Shown piece after piece: positions 1 through 9,458 of a DNA stretch of 64,000 bases (position 1 is its first letter; the number at the start of each line of letters is the position of its first letter). This DNA is from JAFAXD01 sp963760435 (GTDB lineage Bacteria > Pseudomonadota > Alphaproteobacteria > Rhizobiales > Xanthobacteraceae). The position numbers were made by a program, and so were the translations under genes. The stretch is from NCBI GenBank assembly GCA_963760435.1, contig CAVXDE010000010.1, positions 32,783-96,782 on the forward strand. Reading direction: 5' to 3'. The notes beneath the pieces are model-generated. The model ran no database searches. It was not told the DNA's origin and saw only the letters and a program-made list of their open reading frames with translations.

Positions 1-669
1 CGCCCGCATCGCGGCCAACGACGGACCATCCGCATAAGCGGTAAAGCCCGGCGCATCGATGTGGATGTAGCGACAGCCGGCGTCGACCGCGCCGGCAATC
101 ATCTGGCGCTCGATCGCCACCACGTCGTCGACGAACGCTTGCACATCGGCGTAGACCGCCTTCGATCCCTCATGATCGAAGCGTTGGGAGATGCGATCAG
201 GCCCGATCAGGCTCACCTTGACCGGCTTTCGCGCCAGCGCGCTGGCGCGCTTGTATTCAGCAAGCACGATGTTGTTGGCAAGCTTGAGCCGGTTCACCAC
301 CGGACGACGCCGCGACACCGGGGTACCGGCTTGCGCCAGATCGGGCATGTCGAAGCGCTGCATCGGCGCGGTGCCCGCGGAGCGTTGCACGTGCAGCCGC
401 AAGGTGTCGGGCATGGCGTCGTATCCGGCAACCGCCAGTCCGAAACTGTCCTGGAAATTGAGCCGGCTGACCTCACCATCGGTGACCACATCGAGGCCAA
501 CCCGCTCTTGCAATTCGATCAGGTCGCGCACGCACTGGATTTCGATCTCGGCAAAAGCCTCCGGAGCGAGCTTGCCCTCATCGAGCAGCTGTCGCGCCTC
601 CTGCCAGCGCTGTGGCCGCAATAGACTGCCGACCACGTCGGTCCTGATCTCGCGCAGTACGCCTGCCAA
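1..669 (-). CDS. MetE-like (cobalamin-independent methionine synthase family) protein, partial
   Basis: The minus strand is open from about 670 down to base 1 and runs off the window, so the C-terminus is missing. The translation begins near the family signature TDVVGSLLRP, continues with a GLDVVTDGE segment, and ends in a VDAGCRYIHIDAPGFTAY segment typical of the MetE/YxjG-like barrel, which moves methyl groups between a donor and a thiol. The start is unclear. A TTG at 669 sits five bases after a good AGGGAGG ribosome site, and a GTG at 672 is too close to it. The open frame also extends further upstream without an ATG. It is divergent from the molybdenum hydroxylase gene. The true substrate is unknown, and this short family is often not the biosynthetic MetE. 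Confidence 0.75.
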   Translation of the reverse strand, partial: MAGVLREIRTDVVGSLLRPQRWQEARQLLDEGKLAPEAFAEIEIQCVRDLIELQERVGLDVVTDGEVSRLNFQDSFGLAVAGYDAMPDTLRLHVQRSAGTAPMQRFDMPDLAQAGTPVSRRRPVVNRLKLANNIVLAEYKRASALARKPVKVSLIGPDRISQRFDHEGSKAVYADVQAFVDDVVAIERQMIAGAVDAGCRYIHIDAPGFTAYADGPSLAAMRA

Positions 670-820
670 CACGTCCTCCCTGGTTCCCGAACCGCTGCGG
701 AGCACCGCTGTACCGCAGGCCTCCCGCTCGCGCGGCGGAGTCGCTAAGTAGTAGGCAAGCACGCGGCACCTGACCAGCGCGCTGCCGTCACGTCCGCAAT
801 ACTCAATTGAGGCATGACCC

Positions 821-3150
821 ATGAAATTCGGCGTAGGCCAACCCGTTCGACGTTTCGAAGACCAGACCCTGATCACCGGTCGCGGTCGCTATACCGATGA
901 CATCAAGTTTACCAATGCGACGCAGGCCGTCGTGCTGCGATCGCGGGTCGCGCACGCCAACATCCGCCGCATCGATGCGACGGCCGCGCGTGGCATGCCC
1001 GGCGTCCTGCTCGTGCTCACGGGCGACGACGTCAAAGCCGAGAAGCTTGGCAACATCCCCTGCCAGGTGCCGCTCACCAATCGCGACGGTTCAGCGCGCC
1101 ACGATACGCCGCGACCCGTGCTGGCGACCGGCAAGGTGCGCCACGTCGGGCAACCGGTGGCGTTGGTCGTCGCCGAAACCCTGGCGCAGGCGCAGGATGC
1201 GGCGGAAGCGATCGAGATCGATTACGAGACCTTGCCCTCCGTCACCGACACCCGCGCGGCCTTGGACAAAAACGCCCCGCAGCTCTTTGACGATATTCCC
1301 GGCAACCTCGTCTTCGACTGGGACAATGACACATCGGATTTCGCCGCGACCGAAGCCGCGTTTGCCAAGGCCGCGCACGTCACCAGGCTGGAGATCATCA
1401 ACAACCGCGTGGTGGCGAATTCCATGGAGCCGCGCAACGCGGTCGGCGATTGGGACGCGGCGGCCGGGCGCGCGGTGCTTTACACCGGCACCCAAGGCTC
1501 GCATTTCGTCCGCGATCCAATTGCCGAGAACGTGCTCAACCTGCCGAAGGAAAAGTTGCGCGTCGTGACGCCCCCGAACGTGGGTGGGGGGTTCGGCATG
1601 AAGGCGTTCCCCTATCCGGAGCAGGCACTCGTTGTCTGGGCGGCGAGCAAACTTAAGCGGCCGGTGCATTGGCAATCGGACCGCTCGGAAGGCTTCATCT
1701 CCGATAACCAGGGCCGCGATCACGTCACCCAGGCCGAGCTGGCGATGGATGAGAAAGGCAAGTTCCTCGGCCTGCGCGTCTCCATGATCGCCAACCTCGG
1801 TGCCTATTTGTCGCCCATGGGCGCGTTTGTTCCGACGCGCTCGACCGATCTCATCTCCGGCCTCTACACCACGCCGGCGATTGCCATCAACGTGAAAGGC
1901 GTGTGCACCAACACGGTGCCGGTGTGCGCGTATCGCGGCGCCGGCCGCCCGGAGGCATCCTATCTGATCGAGCGCCTGGTCGATGCGGCGGCCCGGGACA
2001 TGAACATGAGCCCGGACAAAATCCGGCGCATCAATCTCATTCCGGAAAAGGCCATTCCCTACACGTCGCCGACCAAGCTCAGCTTCGATTCCGGCGAGTT
2101 CGAGAAGATGATGGATCTCGCCATGGAGAATGCCGACTGGAAGGGCTTCGCCAAGCGCCGCAAGGAGAGCGAGAAGCGCGGCAAGCTGCGCGGCATCGGG
2201 ATGGCGACTTATACGGAGCGCTGCGGCGGCGGATTCGGCGAGACCGCATCGATCGAGTTCAAGGGCGACCGGGTCGAGCTGGTGATGGGCAACCAGGAAT
2301 ATGGGACCGGCATCGTCACCTCTTACAAGCAAGTCGTGTCGGACCGGCTTGGCATCGACGCCGATCAGCATCGACGTCGTCTACGGCGACACCGATCGCT
2401 CGCCGCGCGGGCTCACCGGCGGCTCGCGCTCGCTTCCCGTTGGTGGTTCGGCACTGCATGAGGCGTCGCTCAAGATCATCGACAAGGGCAAGCAGATCGC
2501 GGCGAACTTGTTGGAAGCCTCCACCGTCGACATCGAGTTCGGTGACGGCGCAGTTCCGCGTGGTCGGCACTGACCGCAGCGTCGATTTGTTCGATGTCGC
2601 CGCCGCCGCGCAGGATCCGGCAAAACTGCCGCCCGGCATGACGCCGGGCCTCGACACCACGCAGGTGCAGACCCCCGCGGGCGCGACGTTCCCGAATGGC
2701 TGCCACATCGTCGAGGTCGAGGTTGACCCGGACACCGGCGTCACCACCATCGCGCGCTACACCGTGGTCGATGATTTCGGTGCAGTGATCAATCCGTTGT
2801 TGCTGGAAGGCCAGGTGCACGGCGGCATCGTGCAGGGCATTGGCCAGGCCTTGCTGGAAGAGACCGTCTACGACAACGACTCCGGCCAACTCCTCTCCGG
2901 CACGTTCATGGACTACGCCATGCCGCGCGCCGACAACCTTCCGTTCTTCTCGTTCGCCACCCGCAACGTGCCGTGCAAAAACAATCCGCTCGGCATCAAG
3001 GGCGCTGGGGAGGCCGGCGCGATCGGCGCGCCGCCGGCGCTGATCAACGCTATCGTCGACGCGCTGCATGCCAGGGCGGGCGTGCGGCACGTCGACATGC
3101 CGGCAACGCCACGGCGCGTCTGGGACGCGCTGCATGGCGCGGCCGCATAG
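821..3150 (+). pseudogene. Molybdopterin hydroxylase large subunit (CoxL/aldehyde oxidase family), two frame breaks
   Basis: This is a xanthine dehydrogenase-family large subunit of about 775 residues, the usual family length, but read in three successive frames. Frame 1 (821 to about 2365) carries the N-terminal domain, GGGFGMK near residue 256 and the AYRGAGRPE cofactor loop near 370. Frame 2 (about 2365-2550) reads DVVYGDTDRSPRGLTGGSRS. Frame 3 (about 2550-3150) reads QGIGQALLEE and the active-site Glu motif GAGEAGAIGAP. The first break fits loss of five bases from a duplicated ATCAG at 2363-2368. The second fits GCGCAG becoming GCAG at 2548-2552. Both halves stay well conserved, so an error or very recent mutation is likely. 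No medium (FAD) or small (2Fe-2S) subunit gene lies beside it. Confidence 0.85.
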
Positions 3151-3153
3151 CGC

Positions 3154-3948
3154 ATGAGCGCGGATCGCCCACGCGTCGCGGTCGTCACCGGCGGCGGCCG
3201 CGGCTTGGGCGCCGCCATGGCGCTCGGTCTCGCACGGGCCGGCTACCGCGTCGTCATCACCGCGGCGCGGGAGCGCAAGGAGATCGACGCCGTGGCCGCT
3301 CAGGCTCAACCAGACCAAATCATTCCGGTCGTCGCCGATGTCACGCGCGAGGAGGATTGCGAGCGCGTCGTGGAACTGGCGCTGACGCGGTTCGGGAGCT
3401 TGGACATCCTTATCAACAACGCCGGCCGCGGCATGAAATACATCAGCGAAGCGTTCATGACCGAGCCGACGCGCTTCTGGGAAGCGGATCCAAAAGCGTG
3501 GCGCATGGTGATCGACACCAACATCAACGGCCCGTTCCTCATGGCGCGCGCCGCGGTCCGTCCGATGCTGCGCAACCGCTGGGGCCGAATCATCAACATC
3601 TCGATGAACCGCGACACCATGCGGCGGGCCGGCTTCTCGCCCTACGGGCCCTCCAAAGCCGCCGTTGAATCCGAGACGATCATCTGGTCGCAGGACCTCG
3701 CCGGGACCGGCGTGACGGTGAATGCGCTCCTGCCCGGCGGCGCGACCCTGACCGGCATGATCCCGCCGGGCTTTCCGGATCATCTCAGGAGCACACTGCT
3801 TGATCCGGCGATCATGGTTCCACCGCTGCTGTGGCTCGTGTCATCGACCGCCGACAACATCACCGGTAAGCGCGTGATCGCAAACCGGTGGCCGAGCGCG
3901 GTTGATCAATCGGCCTCCCCCGAGGTCGCACTCGAAGATGCCGGATAG
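3154..3948 (+). CDS. SDR family NAD(P)-dependent oxidoreductase
   Basis: This 264-residue short-chain dehydrogenase starts with ATG three bases after the hydroxylase gene, so the two are probably co-transcribed. The nucleotide-binding motif TGGGRGLG is at residues 12-19, NNAG at 88-91, and the catalytic residues are Ser150 and the YGPSK pair Tyr164/Lys168. The fold and catalytic set are complete, so it should be an active soluble dehydrogenase or reductase. The substrate cannot be read from sequence. Pairing with a molybdenum hydroxylase suggests successive oxidation steps on one compound. The C-terminus extends about 15 residues past the usual SDR end. Confidence 0.9.
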   Translation: MSADRPRVAVVTGGGRGLGAAMALGLARAGYRVVITAARERKEIDAVAAQAQPDQIIPVVADVTREEDCERVVELALTRFGSLDILINNAGRGMKYISEAFMTEPTRFWEADPKAWRMVIDTNINGPFLMARAAVRPMLRNRWGRIINISMNRDTMRRAGFSPYGPSKAAVESETIIWSQDLAGTGVTVNALLPGGATLTGMIPPGFPDHLRSTLLDPAIMVPPLLWLVSSTADNITGKRVIANRWPSAVDQSASPEVALEDAG

Positions 3949-3961
3949 AATTTAGGCGAAT

Positions 3962-5686
3962 TCAGTTACGCTGCACGACACCAGCGTAGTGCCGGATCGG
4001 CATAGGGCATCCGAGCAGGTTGCCCTGCAGCTGGTCGCAGGCGTCCCGCGTCAGGATGGCCAGTTGTTGCTCGGTCTCCACCCCTTCGGCGAGCACCACC
4101 AGGCCCAGCGCGTGACCGAGCGTGATGATGGACTGAGTAATCGAGCTGGAATGCGGGTTGACGTCAATTTCCGCGACAAACGACTGATCGATCTTAATCT
4201 TGTCGAGCGGGAAATCCTTGAGCCTCGATAGCGAGGAGTATCCGGTGCCGAAATCATCCACGGCGATACGTACCCCGATAGACTTGAGGTCCCGCAGCAA
4301 GGCGATGGTTCGCGCTTGATCACCCTCCAGTCCCCTCTCGGTGATCTCAAGTTCCAACCGGCTTGGGGCAAGTCCGGTTTCTTCCAGCGTGAACCGGACC
4401 AGATCGACCAGCTCAGGCCCCTGTCTGAACTGCATCGGCGAAAGATTGATGGAAACAGCGAGCGGATTGGACCACGCGGCGGCTTCGCGGCATGCCTCCC
4501 GTAGGATCCAACGACCGATGGAAAAAATCAGACCGCCGTGCTCGGCGAGCGGAATAAACTTCGCCGGTGGAACCTCACCATGAACCGGATGCCGCCACCG
4601 CGCCAGCACTTCAAACCCGACGACCGAACGATCGGGCGCCACCAGCGGCTGATATGCCAAGTGAAGCTCATTACGCTCGACTGCAAATCGGAGGCCGTGA
4701 TGTAAGGCACGTCGTTCACGCAATTCGCTATCGGTTCGGCGATCAAAAAAACAGATGGTGTGCCGGCCGTCGGCCTTGGCGCGTTCCATCGCACTATCCG
4801 CATTGGCGATCAGGTCGGCCATGTTATCGGCATCGCCGGGGAAAATCGCTACTCCCATGCTCGCTTCGAGCTGCAACTTGTTTCCAGCAACATCAAGCGC
4901 TTCACCGAGCCCCTCGAGAGTCAACCGAGCCAGATATTCCGCCCCCATCGGCTGCGGAGCCTTGCACACGATCGCAAACTCGTCTCCGCCCATGCGTGCC
5001 GTGAATGCGTCCTGCAATGCATCGGTAAGACGTTGCGCAACCGCGTACAACACCGAGTCACCAACTTCTGTTCCGAACAGGTCATTGACCTGCTTGAAAT
5101 GATCAAGCCCAATATAGACGACAGCGAGTTGCTCTCCCAAAGTGCGTGCACGCTCGAGCGCCGCTTCCGAGTAGAGCTCGAACGTGCGGCGGTTCGGCAG
5201 CTCGGTCAACGCATCGTGATGCGCCAGATATGCAATCTGCGCCTGAGCTTCGATCCGGTCGCGTTCGGAAATCGCCTGCAGCTCCAGTTCCGCCGCCCTG
5301 CGAGCGCCGATGTCTTCCACGACGCTCACGAACAGTTCAACCGTTTTATCGGGTGCTCTGATGCACCCAACGGTCAAATGCGCCCAGACCAGGTTGCCAT
5401 CTTTCCGGATGTAACGCTTTTCCAGGTCATAGGTGTCGATCTCGCCATCCAGGACTCTTCGGACTTGTGCGAGATCGGCCGCAAGATCCTCCGGGCAGGT
5501 GAGGGCCTGGAAGGTCAGGCGTTCCAGCTCATCGGTGGAATAGCCCAGAAACTGACGCAGTTGGTCATTGACCTGCAGCCAGGAGCCATCCGGTTTTAAA
5601 AGCGCGATACCGACAGCGGCATTTTCGAAGATCGCGCGATACTTGGCCTCGCTTTGACGGGATGCGTCTTCGCGTGTCTCAGACAT
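3962..5686 (-). CDS. PAS-GGDEF-EAL protein (cyclic-di-GMP turnover)
   Basis: From the ATG at 5686 the protein is 574 residues: a PAS/PAC sensor domain (about 12-130, AIFENAAVGIALL to the SVVEDI segment), a GGDEF domain with intact RMGGDEFAIV, and an EAL domain with EVLARWRHP in place of the EAL consensus and an intact DDFGTGYSSL loop. Such proteins make and/or break cyclic-di-GMP. The key residues of both domains look present, so dual activity or a regulated phosphodiesterase is possible. The start is uncertain: the frame stays open upstream to 6025 (ATG at 5806, GTG at 6025), no candidate has a clear ribosome site, and the extension has no obvious membrane anchor. It converges with the SDR gene 13 bases away. 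Confidence 0.85.
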   Translation of the reverse strand: MSETREDASRQSEAKYRAIFENAAVGIALLKPDGSWLQVNDQLRQFLGYSTDELERLTFQALTCPEDLAADLAQVRRVLDGEIDTYDLEKRYIRKDGNLVWAHLTVGCIRAPDKTVELFVSVVEDIGARRAAELELQAISERDRIEAQAQIAYLAHHDALTELPNRRTFELYSEAALERARTLGEQLAVVYIGLDHFKQVNDLFGTEVGDSVLYAVAQRLTDALQDAFTARMGGDEFAIVCKAPQPMGAEYLARLTLEGLGEALDVAGNKLQLEASMGVAIFPGDADNMADLIANADSAMERAKADGRHTICFFDRRTDSELRERRALHHGLRFAVERNELHLAYQPLVAPDRSVVGFEVLARWRHPVHGEVPPAKFIPLAEHGGLIFSIGRWILREACREAAAWSNPLAVSINLSPMQFRQGPELVDLVRFTLEETGLAPSRLELEITERGLEGDQARTIALLRDLKSIGVRIAVDDFGTGYSSLSRLKDFPLDKIKIDQSFVAEIDVNPHSSSITQSIITLGHALGLVVLAEGVETEQQLAILTRDACDQLQGNLLGCPMPIRHYAGVVQRN

Positions 5687-6081
5687 GTTCGGCGGCAAGC
5701 GCGTGGACGTAGCGTCGAACTGCGCAGAACGAAAAAGCCTCCACGGACGCCAACGAAGTTGCGATATGAGCGAGGCGAACGGGACTATCGCCGGAATTCG
5801 GTACATAAGAGCCAATACTTGGCGTCCACACAGTCCTCGGGTGCCCGCGAAGCTGAAGCCCGAGTTGGCAAGGATATTATGACCGGCCCGATCATTTTTC
5901 GTTAACGTGGCGTCGCGCGTTTTGTTTTCATCATGCAGCCACCCACAGGGGGCCGGCGTGATGCAACTCAATAGCGACTTCACAAACAGTAAGAAAATAT
6001 TACCGCGATGAATGCACGACGACACTTCTTTGACAAAAATGCTTACAACCTTGACGCGCTGACTGGCGATCAGCGCGCGCC
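5687..6081. other. Gap between GGDEF-EAL gene and ABC ATPase
   Basis: About 400 bases. The part next to 5687 may be an N-terminal extension of the PAS-GGDEF-EAL protein, since that frame stays open to 6025. The rest is somewhat AT-richer than its surroundings and should contain that gene's promoter. I see no other coding sequence or clear terminator. Confidence 0.4.
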
Positions 6082-6960
6082 TTAGATGATCTCCGCTAGG
6101 CTCTGGCCGTGCAGGTCGATGTTGAGCCCTTGGAGGGCGATGTCGTTGACCTCGCCGCCCATCGCTTTGAGGCTCTCCTCGCGGATCAACGACATCAGCC
6201 CGCGCCGCAGCGCGAGGAATTCCGACGACATCATCATCGATTGCTGGCGTGGGCGCTCGAGCGGGATTGCGATCTCGGCCTTGATGGTTCCCGGGCGCGC
6301 CGTCATGCAGTAGACGCGGTCGGAGAGAAAGATCGCCTCATCGATATCGTGCGTCACGAACAGCACGGAAATCTTGAGGCGCTGCCACATGTTGGTGAGG
6401 ATCTGCTGCATGATCACCCGTGTCTGCGCGTCGAGCGCGCCGAACGGCTCATCCAGCAGCAAGACTTTCGGTCCAGTCGCGAGCGCGCGCACGATGCCGA
6501 CGCGCTGCTTCATGCCGCCCGACAAGCGTTCGGGATAATGGTTCTCGAACCCCAGCAGGCCCGCGAGCCCGAGCAGGGTGCGGGCCGCGCTCTCGCGCTT
6601 GTGGCGGTCGATGCCCTTCATCTTCAGGCCGAACTCGACGTTCTCGCGTACGGTCTTCCACGGGAACAACGAATATTGCTGGAACACCATGCCGCGATCG
6701 GCGTTCGGCCCTTCGACTGCTTCGCCATCGACCGTGACGCTGCCGGACGTCGGTTTGAGAAACCCCGCAACCGCATTGAGCAAGGTCGATTTGCCGCAAC
6801 CCGATGGACCGATGATCGAGACGAACTCGCCCGGATTGACGTTGATCGACACATCCGCAACAGCTTCGACCGAGCCGTCGAGCGTGTCATAGCTCAAGCA
6901 AAAATCGGCAACCTCGATCCGTCCCTTGCCTCCGGCCGGTGGCACCAGGTGCTCGCTCAT
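6082..6960 (-). CDS. ABC transporter ATP-binding protein (taurine/sulfonate/nitrate type)
   Basis: A 292-residue ATPase with Walker A GPSGCGKST at 51-59, Q-loop VFQQYSLF, signature LSGGMKQR and Walker B VLLLDEPFGALD. It energises uptake with the permease just upstream, whose stop codon it overlaps by four bases (ATGA). I chose the ATG at 6960 because the longer open frame upstream is only the antisense-of-frame shadow of the permease. It is about 30 residues longer than SsuB or TauB owing to a C-terminal tail after the ATPase core. Members of this family import sulfonates, taurine, nitrate, cyanate or thiamine precursors, and the sequence does not say which. Confidence 0.92.
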   Translation of the reverse strand: MSEHLVPPAGGKGRIEVADFCLSYDTLDGSVEAVADVSINVNPGEFVSIIGPSGCGKSTLLNAVAGFLKPTSGSVTVDGEAVEGPNADRGMVFQQYSLFPWKTVRENVEFGLKMKGIDRHKRESAARTLLGLAGLLGFENHYPERLSGGMKQRVGIVRALATGPKVLLLDEPFGALDAQTRVIMQQILTNMWQRLKISVLFVTHDIDEAIFLSDRVYCMTARPGTIKAEIAIPLERPRQQSMMMSSEFLALRRGLMSLIREESLKAMGGEVNDIALQGLNIDLHGQSLAEII

Positions 6961-7871
6961 GCGCGGCTCCACGGCATGACGACACGGCCGAGACCGCGGA
7001 TCGCGGCGCTGGATGCCAATCCGAGCACGCCGATGCAGATCATGCCGAGCGCGATATCGGCGTATTGCACCAGCGAGTACGCCTCCCAGGTGAAATAGCC
7101 GATACCGAACTGGCCGGAGATCATTTCGGCGGCGATCAGCGACACCCAGGCCACGCCCATGCCGACCGTGAGGCCGGTGAAAATGCTCGGCAGCGATGCC
7201 GGAAAGTACACCTCGCGGAAGATCGACAATTCCTTCGCGCCCAGGCATTGCGACGCGCGCACCAGCACCGGATCGACCGTCGCCATGCCGTGCAGCGTGT
7301 TGAGCAGGATCGGGAAGAACGACCCGAGAAAGGTGATGAAGACGATGCTTTCCTCGTTGGTCGGCCACAACATGATCGACATCGGCACCCAGGCGATCGC
7401 CGGGATCGGCCGCAGCACCTCCGACACCGGGAAGACCACATCGCGCACGAAGCGAAACCGTCCCATAACAAGCCCGAGCGGCACCGCGACGACGGCGGCG
7501 AGCACAAACCCGAGCGCGATGCGCCGACAGCTCAGCAGCACATGATTGAAGAAGCGTTGATCATGCAGGGAGCGGGTGAAGCTTTCGAACACCTGCGGCG
7601 GCGACGGAACATTGGTGAAACGGACGTGGAAGCTAACCCGATATTGCGTGAGCAGGTACCAGGCGAGGAGAAACGCCATGAGCGAGAGCGCGCCGATCAC
7701 GACGCTGCGCAGTTGCACGCGATGCAGGGCGGCCCATCGCTTCGTCAAAGTCGCGAACCGCGCCGGAACGGCCGGCTGCATCTCGCGCGCAGCGGCTGGC
7801 GCGATTGCCAGGCCGGCCTCGCCCCCCCGTTTCGGCGTCGTTTCATTCAGCTTGAGTGCGGCGCTGCTCAC
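6957..7871 (-). CDS. ABC transporter permease (SsuC/TauC type)
   Basis: This 304-residue inner-membrane permease belongs to the BPD_transp_1 family. It has a roughly 60-residue N-terminal cytoplasmic stretch, about six hydrophobic segments and the EAA-type loop near GAKELSIFREVYFPASLPSIFTGL. It lies three bases downstream of the binding-protein gene and overlaps the ATPase start by four bases, so the three genes form one unit. It should form the channel as a homodimer. Confidence 0.9.
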   Translation of the reverse strand: MSSAALKLNETTPKRGGEAGLAIAPAAAREMQPAVPARFATLTKRWAALHRVQLRSVVIGALSLMAFLLAWYLLTQYRVSFHVRFTNVPSPPQVFESFTRSLHDQRFFNHVLLSCRRIALGFVLAAVVAVPLGLVMGRFRFVRDVVFPVSEVLRPIPAIAWVPMSIMLWPTNEESIVFITFLGSFFPILLNTLHGMATVDPVLVRASQCLGAKELSIFREVYFPASLPSIFTGLTVGMGVAWVSLIAAEMISGQFGIGYFTWEAYSLVQYADIALGMICIGVLGLASSAAIRGLGRVVMPWSRA

Positions 7872-7874
7872 GCA

Positions 7875-9299
7875 TCAACCTCCGCTCACAGTCGCTTTGA
7901 GCGCCTGCTCGAAGGTCATCACCTTGCCGCCCGTCTTCGTCGCGAACGCGTCGGCTTCCGACTTCAGCATGAAGGGCGCGATCGCGGTCGGATCACCGCC
8001 GGCTACGTAGAAGACCTGGTCGGCGAACAGTTTGATTCCACGGGTTGTGTCGAACACATAGGCGACGTTGATCTTCTTGCCTTTTTGCTTGAACTCCGCA
8101 TAGGCGCCAAGCGTGCAGGCCGCACTGCTGAACGGCAGGATACCTTCGCCGTCGATCCAGACCTCGCCGGCCTTGCGCGGTTCGCTGATCGGCTTCTTGC
8201 AGTACGAATCTTCGCCGGCGATCTCGTAGTTCTCGAGCTTCTTGAGCTGCGCGTCGTAGTCGAGGTTGAGCTCCGCGAAGGCTTGGCGGATGTAGCGGTC
8301 ATCGACCCACTTGTGCGGATCGAACTCCTTCATACGCCCGAGATTTTGCAGCACCTTGACGTCCTGGACGGCCGCGTCGATGAGCTGCGGCTTGATGGTC
8401 GGGTCGGTCGTCATGTTTCCGCCAGGCCCGAGAAAGATATAGACGACCTCTTTGTTGATCCCGGTCCACTCCTGGATTTTCTCCGACGCAGTTTTGGGAT
8501 CGGAACGGATCCAGTTGTTGGCAGCGATCACCGCCTTGAGATAAGCGACCACGACCTCGGGATACTTCTCGGCAAAATCGGTGCGCACGACCACGCCGTG
8601 CCAGGTCGGCAGGTTGGTTTCGGCACCGTCGAAGATCTTGCGGGCAAAGCCGCGGAACGGCAGCAGCTCCGCAAACGGCACGAAATCCGCGTGCGCGTCG
8701 ATCTTCTTTTCCTGCAGATTGGTGGAGCCGACCTCCGGCGTCTGGCTCACCAGCTGGAACGCGTCCGCCGGCCAGCCGCGATCCTGCAGCGCCTTGAGGA
8801 CCATGCCGTGCGCCGCCGAACCAAACGGGACGCTGACGAGCTTCCCCTTCAGGTCGGCGAGATCGTAGTAGGGCGAGTCCTTGTGGACGACGATGCCGTT
8901 GCCGGAGCCGTAGATGTTGTAGGCCGCGACGGCGATCAGGCGGCTCTTCGACTCCGGATTGTTCTCGAACGTGAAGCCGTTCACGATCAGCGGATAGTCG
9001 CCCATCATGCCGAACTGCAGTTTGTTCGCCATCATGCCGTTGGTGACGGGCGGACCGGACGTGAAGTTCTGCCATTCGAACGCGAATTTGATGTTGGCGT
9101 ATTTGCCGTTCTTCGGCAGATAGCGCTCGAGCAGTTTGAGCTCGCGAACGACGGTGCCGGTCCCGACCGTGTTGGTCGTCGTGTCTTGTGTGCCGATGCC
9201 GATGGTGACGGTGGTCTGCCCGGTGGCGACGGAGGTCCAACCAAACGCCGCGGCGGCCAGCGCCGTCCAGACAAAACGCCGATCCCAATGCCGACTCAT
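7875..9299 (-). CDS. ABC substrate-binding protein fused to a C-terminal NosL-like domain
   Basis: A 474-residue secreted protein with an N-terminal signal peptide ending near VATGQ. Residues about 27-355 are an NMT1/NrtA-like binding protein (GMMGDYPLIVNG, LKGKLVSVPFGS, PEVGSTNLQ), which would capture a small anion outside the membrane. The last 110 residues do not belong to that fold. GEVWIDGEGILPFSS, FADQVFYVAGGD, EADAFATKTGGKVMTF and neighbouring residues match the pattern of NosL, the copper-binding accessory protein of nitrous oxide reductase. Cysteines occur at about 367 and 395. It is the first gene of its operon. The binding-protein call is firm; the NosL call is by motif only. Confidence 0.85.
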   Translation of the reverse strand: MSRHWDRRFVWTALAAAAFGWTSVATGQTTVTIGIGTQDTTTNTVGTGTVVRELKLLERYLPKNGKYANIKFAFEWQNFTSGPPVTNGMMANKLQFGMMGDYPLIVNGFTFENNPESKSRLIAVAAYNIYGSGNGIVVHKDSPYYDLADLKGKLVSVPFGSAAHGMVLKALQDRGWPADAFQLVSQTPEVGSTNLQEKKIDAHADFVPFAELLPFRGFARKIFDGAETNLPTWHGVVVRTDFAEKYPEVVVAYLKAVIAANNWIRSDPKTASEKIQEWTGINKEVVYIFLGPGGNMTTDPTIKPQLIDAAVQDVKVLQNLGRMKEFDPHKWVDDRYIRQAFAELNLDYDAQLKKLENYEIAGEDSYCKKPISEPRKAGEVWIDGEGILPFSSAACTLGAYAEFKQKGKKINVAYVFDTTRGIKLFADQVFYVAGGDPTAIAPFMLKSEADAFATKTGGKVMTFEQALKATVSGG

Positions 9300-9376
9300 G
9301 GCCTGATCCCTCAGTGTTTATTGCCGCGCATTGTGGGCGCACCCCACGGGCAGGCAATGCGAGTTTCAAACAGGAA

Positions 9377-9389
9377 GTTGATTAGTTAC
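9377..9389. promoter_or_regulatory. Candidate operator, motif A (GTTGATTAGTTAC)
   Basis: This AT-rich site lies about 80 bases upstream of the binding-protein gene in otherwise GC-rich DNA. It shares an ATTA core and flanks with four other sites in the intergenic gaps of this locus (10481-10493, 10943-10956, 11008-11021, 11881-11894). A common regulator, perhaps the neighbouring Crp/Fnr protein, is inferred only. Confidence 0.3.
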
Positions 9390-9458
9390 CCCCGAAACAT
9401 CCGCTGCCCAGTTCTTGCGCAATTCGGTGGGATCGCGCCGCACCGGTAGGCACTTGGC

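Noticed and set aside
1091..2371. A 426-codon open frame opposite the molybdenum hydroxylase
   Set aside because: Antisense shadow of the hydroxylase; the conserved cofactor motifs are on the plus strand.
6939..9449. An 836-codon open frame on the plus strand opposite the importer genes
   Set aside because: It lies antisense to three clearly conserved genes, its translation is low-complexity Arg/His/Asp-rich, and it has no recognisable domain. Long antisense frames are expected at this GC content.
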